In this document: piece after piece, positions 58,457-64,000 of the stretch
How the letters are laid out: each line of letters begins with the position of its first letter
Position numbering within the stretch: the first letter of the stretch is position 1
Assembly (NCBI GenBank): GCA_902616905.1
Contig: CACMUP010000001.1
Location: 106,722 to 170,721, forward strand
Origin: an uncultured Bacteroidota bacterium
GTDB lineage: Bacteria > Bacteroidota > Bacteroidia > Flavobacteriales > Flavobacteriaceae
Length of the DNA: 64,000 bases
Direction: 5' to 3'
Position numbers and translations under genes: made by a program
Notes under the pieces: generated by a model
Database searches by the model: none
Seen by the model: only the letters and a program-made list of their open reading frames with translations
Told to the model about the DNA's origin: nothing

Positions 58457-59386
58457 ATGAAGAATAACATCTATGTAATTGGTAGTTCTAACACTGATAT
58501 GGTAATAAAATCAGGTTATATTCCCAAGCCAGGTGAAACAGTGATAGGTGGAAAATTTTATACCTTTCAAGGAGGAAAAGGAGCAAATCAAGCTGTAGCT
58601 GCCGCAAAACTCGGTGGCAAAGTAACTTTTGTTTGCAGGGTCGGTGATGACTCATTGGGTAAAAATTCTATCAGAAAGTATAAAGATCATGGTATAAATA
58701 CAGAATTTATTGGAGTAGAGGAAAATGAGCATACTGGAGTTGCATTAATCATGGTTGATAAAAAAGGCGAAAACTTAATTTCAGTTTCTTCCGGAGCAAA
58801 TTCAAAAATAAAAGTTGAAGATTTATCTTTTTTAGAAAATAAATTATCAAATGATGACATCGTTTTGACTCAATTGGAGATTCCTACAAATGTGGTCAAA
58901 TACCTAATTGATATTTGTAGTAAAAAAAATGTGAAACTTATATTAAATCCTGCGCCTTTTCAGTTACTTGAAGATAAATATTTGAAAAAAATTCATACAA
59001 TTACACCAAATATCACAGAGACTAAATATTTGACGGGAATTGAAATAAATAATATTGATTCATCTAAGTTAGCAGCTCAAAAGCTACTTGATAAAGGAAT
59101 AAAAAATGTTATAATAACAATGGGCTCAAATGGAGTTTTTTTTATGTCAGAAAAACAAATGGCTCACATTAAAGCAGAAAAAGTAAAAGTTTTAGACACA
59201 ACTGCGGCTGGAGACACTTTTAATGGTGCCTTGGCCACAGCATTTTCCTTTGATGTGGACTTGATTAAAAGTATCAAATTTTCAAATGCAGCTGCTGCAC
59301 TATCTGTCACTAGACTTGGTGCTCAAGACTCAATTCCTAAAATAAAAGAATTAGATGAAAAGTTTCAAAATTATGTTTATAATTGA
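58457..59386 (+). CDS. Ribokinase (PfkB family carbohydrate kinase)
   Basis: VIGSSNTDMVIKSGYIPKPGETVIGGKFYTFQGGKGANQAVAAAKLGG, LDTTAAGDTFNGALATAFS; ATG 58457 preferred over TTG 58436. Confidence 0.93.
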   Translation: MKNNIYVIGSSNTDMVIKSGYIPKPGETVIGGKFYTFQGGKGANQAVAAAKLGGKVTFVCRVGDDSLGKNSIRKYKDHGINTEFIGVEENEHTGVALIMVDKKGENLISVSSGANSKIKVEDLSFLENKLSNDDIVLTQLEIPTNVVKYLIDICSKKNVKLILNPAPFQLLEDKYLKKIHTITPNITETKYLTGIEINNIDSSKLAAQKLLDKGIKNVIITMGSNGVFFMSEKQMAHIKAEKVKVLDTTAAGDTFNGALATAFSFDVDLIKSIKFSNAAAALSVTRLGAQDSIPKIKELDEKFQNYVYN

Positions 59387-60377
59387 AAATTATACTTTCT
59401 CGGTTTTTCTCTGTTTTATAACAATGTTATGTTGGGGATCATGGGCAAATACTCAAAAACTTTCTCCAAAATCTTGGCCTTTTACTTTGTTTTATTGGGA
59501 TTATGCCATTGGTGTTCTTTTATTTTCATTACTATTGGGAATCTCACTTGGTAGTTTTGGTGAAAGCGGAAGACCATTATTTGAAGATTTAATACAAGCT
59601 AATTTGGGATCTTATTTAAATGCTTTTCTAGGAGGAGTTATTTTTAATTTAGCGAATTTGATTATTGTTGCTGCAATTAGTATTGCGGGAATGTCTGTAG
59701 CTTTTCCAATTGGCATTGGTACTGCACTTATATTAGGTGTTTTTGTTAATTATATTTCAACTCCAATTGGAAATCCATATTATTTATTTTTGGGAGTATT
59801 TTTAATTGTTTTAGCAATTTTAATTGATGCTATTGCGTATAAATTCCATTTGGGGGGTAAGACTAGCTCATCATACAGAGGGATAGTAATTTCGCTAATC
59901 GGAGGAATACTTATGGGATTATTTTATAGGTTTGTTGCCTCTTCAATGTCTTCAGATTTTAATAATCCTGAAAATGGTTTGTTTACTCCTTATAGTGCAT
60001 TATTAATTTTTTCTTTTGGAATTTTTATTTCAAACTTTATTTGGAATACATATTTTATGTACAAACCGATTGTGGGTGACCAAGTAAAATTTACAAAATA
60101 TATCTCAAATTCAAATTTAAAAACTCATCTAATAGGTATACTTGGAGGTATTATTTGGTGTGTTGGAATGTCATTAAGCTTAATTTCTAGTGAAAAAGCA
60201 GGATATCCCATTTCTTACGGATTAGGCCAGGGAGCAACCATGGTTGCTGCAGCTTGGGGTGTTTTTGTGTGGAAAGAATTTAAGGGAGCTACTTATAGAA
60301 TTAATATACTAATTACATTAATGTTCATAATGTTTATTAGCGGCCTTATATTTATTATAATATCTAGATATAGCTAA
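59373..60377 (+). CDS. GRP-family sugar transporter (RhaT/GlcU-type drug/metabolite superfamily)
   Basis: About 10 TM; CFITMLCWGSWANTQKLSPKSWPFTLFYWDYAIG, ISYGLGQGATMVAAAWGVFVWKEFKGA; overlaps ribokinase 3' end. Confidence 0.88.
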   Translation: MFIIENYTFSVFLCFITMLCWGSWANTQKLSPKSWPFTLFYWDYAIGVLLFSLLLGISLGSFGESGRPLFEDLIQANLGSYLNAFLGGVIFNLANLIIVAAISIAGMSVAFPIGIGTALILGVFVNYISTPIGNPYYLFLGVFLIVLAILIDAIAYKFHLGGKTSSSYRGIVISLIGGILMGLFYRFVASSMSSDFNNPENGLFTPYSALLIFSFGIFISNFIWNTYFMYKPIVGDQVKFTKYISNSNLKTHLIGILGGIIWCVGMSLSLISSEKAGYPISYGLGQGATMVAAAWGVFVWKEFKGATYRINILITLMFIMFISGLIFIIISRYS

Positions 60378-60507
60378 TGAATAAATCCTGAAGTTTGATT
60401 ATAAATTGCTCTGAATTTTATTTTAATTCATGTAATCAATAAATTTCATCTACTTTATCAAAGCTTAAATAAATGTATCCAGATTGTTATTTTAACCTTT
60501 AATATTA

Positions 60508-61248
60508 TTAGGTTCTTTGTTTTTTAAAAATCTTATTGAACCCATAGACCTGATGCAGTATTGCACCCATAAATGTTAACACAATTGATTTTTGAGATAT
60601 CACCTGAAGCATTAGGTCTTTTTCGCTATATATTCTGTCTGGACCTATTTGGGGTCCAAAGAAAATAATACGTAGATAAATAAAAAGTAAAATACAAAAA
60701 GTAATGTATCCAATTACGTAATTATTACCAAGGAAGTTAGAATAATATATTGTGATACTATGGAGAATACAAAGAAAGAAAAGGGTTAAAAAAGCATAAT
60801 TTGCAAAAAATACATGTGTAGGAAAATGAAGATCATGTGGTACAAATCCAACTCCTGCAAAAAAAAAACCAGCTAAAAGTCCTACTGGCATAGTGATATT
60901 GGCGAAGAATTTTGTTTTGTCCGAATCTTCAATAATAGTGAATACTTTTTTAAAATGAATGTAGTATAGCATGAGAGTTATACCAATTAAAATTAAACTT
61001 CCATTGAAAAGAATCATAGAAGGAGTATTGTCTTTTTGAATAATTAATGGGTTTTTTTCATCTGTATTAGTCCTCAAACTCCCTAATTCGCTGAGGAAAT
61101 TATGTGTAAATGAATATATGTTTGATTTATATCCAATAATTTCTTTTTGAGATCCAGGATAAATTATAGCTGCTAAAATGCAGCAAAGGAAAAATATTGT
61201 GATAGAAATTTTGGGAAGCCTTACGAGATAAAATCTTGCATTTTCCAT
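60508..61248 (-). CDS. DUF998-like six-TM membrane protein
   Basis: 246 aa; YSFTHNFLSELGSLRTN motif followed by multiple TM helices, FVPHDLHFPTHVFFANYAFL. Confidence 0.6.
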   Translation of the reverse strand: MENARFYLVRLPKISITIFFLCCILAAIIYPGSQKEIIGYKSNIYSFTHNFLSELGSLRTNTDEKNPLIIQKDNTPSMILFNGSLILIGITLMLYYIHFKKVFTIIEDSDKTKFFANITMPVGLLAGFFFAGVGFVPHDLHFPTHVFFANYAFLTLFFLCILHSITIYYSNFLGNNYVIGYITFCILLFIYLRIIFFGPQIGPDRIYSEKDLMLQVISQKSIVLTFMGAILHQVYGFNKIFKKQRT

Positions 61249-61444
61249 AGTTAATGTTGAATTGTTTTTAAAAATAATAATTCATTTCGTATCCCCATGA
61301 CTAATAGATAAATACCTCCAGGTATATCAAGAAGTTTTTAGTAAGAATTTTATTTACTGAAAAAAATTTTTTAAGGGGTTTTAATTAATTAGTTATTGTT
61401 AGAATTTTTTATTTATGTAAGTTTTTGTTTTGTAGTTTAGTTAC

Positions 61445-63244
61445 ATGAAAAAAATACCAATAATATTTTCTTTGATTTTTATTTCAAATATTCATTCCCA
61501 AAGTATTGTAAATGAAAGAGCAAAATGGTTTGTTAGTGACAGATTTGGAATGTTTATTCACTGGGGATTATATAGTGGAGCTGAAGGAATATGGAAAGGT
61601 GAAAAGGTAAGATATGATAATGATTATGCAGAATGGATTCAATACAGAAATCAAATTGAAAAGAACGAATATATAGGTCTTTCAAAAAGATTAGACTGGA
61701 AGAAAATTGATCCTGAGCAATGGGTTTTGCTTGCTAAAAAAGCAGGTATGAAATATATTACCATAACAGCAAAACATCATGACGGGTTTGCTTTATGGAA
61801 TAGTAAATCTAGTAATTACAATGTTTATAATTACAGTAATCCGAAACGTGATATAATGAAAGAACTTTCAGAAGCTTGTAAAAAACATGGTATTAAATTA
61901 GGTTTTTATTATTCTCATTGGACTGATTGGGAACATCAATATTCTTGGGATAATTCAAAAGAAATTTTTTGGTTAAGTAGTAAAGAGTATGACAGATATT
62001 GGCAAGAAAAGGTTATTCCTCAAATGAAAGAGCTTTTATCGAATTATGGAGAAATTAGTTTAATTTGGTTTGATATGTGGCTTCACCACGACGAGACAAT
62101 AGTAACCAAAAAACAATTAATTCAGTTAAAAAAATTAATACGTAGCATGCAACCGAATTGTTTGATAAATTCTCGTTTAGGCTTATCAATGGAAGAAGAT
62201 GCAGATGTTGATTTTAGAACTCTTGGCGATAATGAATTAGGAAAATATAAATACGACTATCCTTGGCAAACTCCGGCTACAGTTGCTCACTCTTGGGGGT
62301 ATAATTCAAATGAAAATAAATGGAAATCAACAACATCAATATTAAAATCTTTAATTGGAAATGTGAGTCTTAACGGAAATCTTATGCTCAACATAGGACC
62401 TAATTCAAATGGATCAGTACCATATGAAATAATAAAAAGGTTTGATGAGACAGGTAATTGGTTAAATTTTTATGGTAAATCAGTTTATAATTCTGGTGCT
62501 TTTGATTTAAGAAATGATCTTCATGATTGGGGTCTCACAACCTATAAAAAAGATAAAAACGGGAAACACTATGTTTTTCTTAACATTTTTGACACCAATC
62601 CAGGTAAAATTTTAAAATTTACTGGTATTACTGAAAGTCCTCAAAATGTAAATCTACTTTCAAAAAAATCAAAAATTAATTTGGAATTTAGTTTTAATAA
62701 AGCTGTTATATCATTAAAAATTCCTGAGAAACTTCCCGATCCTTATGTCAATGTCGTTGAATTAGAATTTGACAATAAACCTGAGGTTGATGTAAAATTA
62801 GTTGCTGAGAAAAAATATGGTGGCCGTTCATTGAATTATTTAAATACAATAACATATCAAGATAAAAGCCTTATGAATAAATCTGAAAGATACGGATCTG
62901 TTCCTCCAAATATTGAAATCAAAGATTCACTTAACATGAAGTGGAAAATTTTTGTAGATAAACCATCAGTTTATAATTTAGACACTTCTTACAATTTTCA
63001 AAAAAAAATTACAGATGCATTTTTATCAATTAAAATAAATGACAAATATTTCAAACATAATTTTTGTTATACGGGTAAAACTGTTGGTGAACCAAATCAA
63101 AATTGGATAATAGACAGGTTTAACTCATTTAGATTAGGGCAAATAAAATTTGAATTCCCTGGATATTATATTATTGAAATGAAAATAAAAACCAATCCTC
63201 AGAATCCAATAAAATGGCAATGGTTGTGGATGGGTAAAATTTAA
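61445..63244 (+). CDS. Glycoside hydrolase family 29, alpha-L-fucosidase-like, secreted
   Basis: RFGMFIHWGLYSGAEGIWKGEKV, MKYITITAKHHDGFALWNSKSSNYNV, LIWFDMW, NLMLNIGPNSNGSVP. Confidence 0.94.
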   Translation: MKKIPIIFSLIFISNIHSQSIVNERAKWFVSDRFGMFIHWGLYSGAEGIWKGEKVRYDNDYAEWIQYRNQIEKNEYIGLSKRLDWKKIDPEQWVLLAKKAGMKYITITAKHHDGFALWNSKSSNYNVYNYSNPKRDIMKELSEACKKHGIKLGFYYSHWTDWEHQYSWDNSKEIFWLSSKEYDRYWQEKVIPQMKELLSNYGEISLIWFDMWLHHDETIVTKKQLIQLKKLIRSMQPNCLINSRLGLSMEEDADVDFRTLGDNELGKYKYDYPWQTPATVAHSWGYNSNENKWKSTTSILKSLIGNVSLNGNLMLNIGPNSNGSVPYEIIKRFDETGNWLNFYGKSVYNSGAFDLRNDLHDWGLTTYKKDKNGKHYVFLNIFDTNPGKILKFTGITESPQNVNLLSKKSKINLEFSFNKAVISLKIPEKLPDPYVNVVELEFDNKPEVDVKLVAEKKYGGRSLNYLNTITYQDKSLMNKSERYGSVPPNIEIKDSLNMKWKIFVDKPSVYNLDTSYNFQKKITDAFLSIKINDKYFKHNFCYTGKTVGEPNQNWIIDRFNSFRLGQIKFEFPGYYIIEMKIKTNPQNPIKWQWLWMGKI

Positions 63245-63422
63245 ATCTCTTAAAAATAATTTCTTTTACGTTTTCCTAATTTCTGTGATAAAACGTTTCT
63301 CTATATAAACCTTGATAAATTTATAGCAATGAATTAATTTTTAATAAATTTTTCGAAAACCTTTTATGAATTTTAACCCACTTGGATCCTAATTCTCCAC
63401 TCTTTTTTAAAAAAATTAAACC

Positions 63423-63446
63423 TACCAAATTTTGGTAAATTTTTTT
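63423..63446. terminator. Palindromic hairpin with T-run downstream of the GH29 gene
   Basis: TACCAAAtTTTGGTA followed by AATTTTTTTTT; about 180 bp past the GH29 stop. Confidence 0.45.
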
Positions 63447-63573
63447 TTGCATTCTCAAAAGCTTATTTTTTTATAATTATTCTGACCACTAAGTCAACAC
63501 TACTTTGGAAATAACTTCAATCTTTATGAGTTGACCAAGCCCCAAAATTTAATTAAGTTTAATTTAACTCTGA

Positions 63574-64000
63574 CTAGTCTCCTGTGTTAGAAGAATTTAG
63601 ATTTACATCAACACATGCCTTTTGATTGACAAATGATTCAGAATTTTCAGTTGAATCATCTTGTAAAGAACCATTATGAGGAAGATTACTAGTGCCTCCA
63701 TTTTCATCAACATATGTAAATGTGAATTTACAGTCTTCATCCCAATTGTAATTAACATAATATTTAATTCCATCAACTGTATATTCAAAAGAGAAAGCAT
63801 TAGTTCCTGTTTGAAAAAAACCTGTTACAGTTGCCCCAGCTACTGGTTTAAAACCATTGGAAGGTCTAATTGGATTTTGAGAGGGTTGAGGTTCAATCCC
63901 ATCGTTAATTATATTTATTTTTCCTACTACATATGGCATATAATAGGGTGAATCAGAGCTTGCATGATACATGTAATTCCCATTTTCGTCATACCTTCCA
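63574..64000 (-). CDS. Partial protein, open to the right edge; possible YHYH-family secreted protein
   Basis: Frame is open through 64000: ...GRYDENGNYMYHASSDSPYYMPYVVGKINIINDGIEPQPSQ...; resembles the YHYH-domain C-terminal region. Confidence 0.5.
   Translation of the reverse strand, partial: GRYDENGNYMYHASSDSPYYMPYVVGKINIINDGIEPQPSQNPIRPSNGFKPVAGATVTGFFQTGTNAFSFEYTVDGIKYYVNYNWDEDCKFTFTYVDENGGTSNLPHNGSLQDDSTENSESFVNQKACVDVNLNSSNTGD

Noticed and set aside
63603-63951. ORFs 63603..63800 (-) and 63676..63951 (+)
   Set aside because: Overlap the better-supported right-edge partial frame in other frames; no family features.
1-64000. CRISPR array, IS element, prophage, tRNA or rRNA
   Set aside because: No regularly spaced repeats, transposase/integrase ORFs, phage structural genes or tRNA cloverleaf-like segments were seen by eye; not confirmed with tools.

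Overview
Low-GC, gene-dense chromosomal segment from a member of Bacteroidota, most likely a marine Flavobacteriaceae-type organism. I infer this from TAnnTTTG-type promoters, a type B L31, GLPGLI and carboxypeptidase-regulatory-domain outer-membrane proteins, an SSU-type S6-S18-L9 operon and single-chain PurL. Most of the window is housekeeping: purL, purB, carB, hisS, priA, rpsF-rpsR-rplI, rpmH, rpmE2, mtaB, rlmH, an RdgB-like NTPase, a DEAD-box helicase and a phosphosugar mutase. Accessory content includes: an ECF sigma / short membrane protein / periplasmic protein triad (7.3-8.7 kb); a cobalamin riboswitch controlling a BtuB-like receptor (23.4-25.5 kb); secreted carbohydrate-active proteins (DUF1080, Tat-type Gfo/Idh/MocA, sialate esterase, GH16, GH29); a translationally coupled barrel-ABC-LolA-like envelope module (48.0-53.0 kb); a GLPGLI/outer-membrane barrel pair; and a lipoprotein ADP-ribosylglycohydrolase divergent from ribokinase and a sugar transporter. 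I saw no CRISPR array, tRNA, rRNA, IS element, prophage or recognisable defence system. The best candidate for an under-described system is the barrel/ABC/LolA-like module. It resembles known families and nothing here proves it is novel. Two genes run off the window ends (MarR at the left, a possible YHYH-family protein at the right). All family names come from reading the translations; no searches were run.
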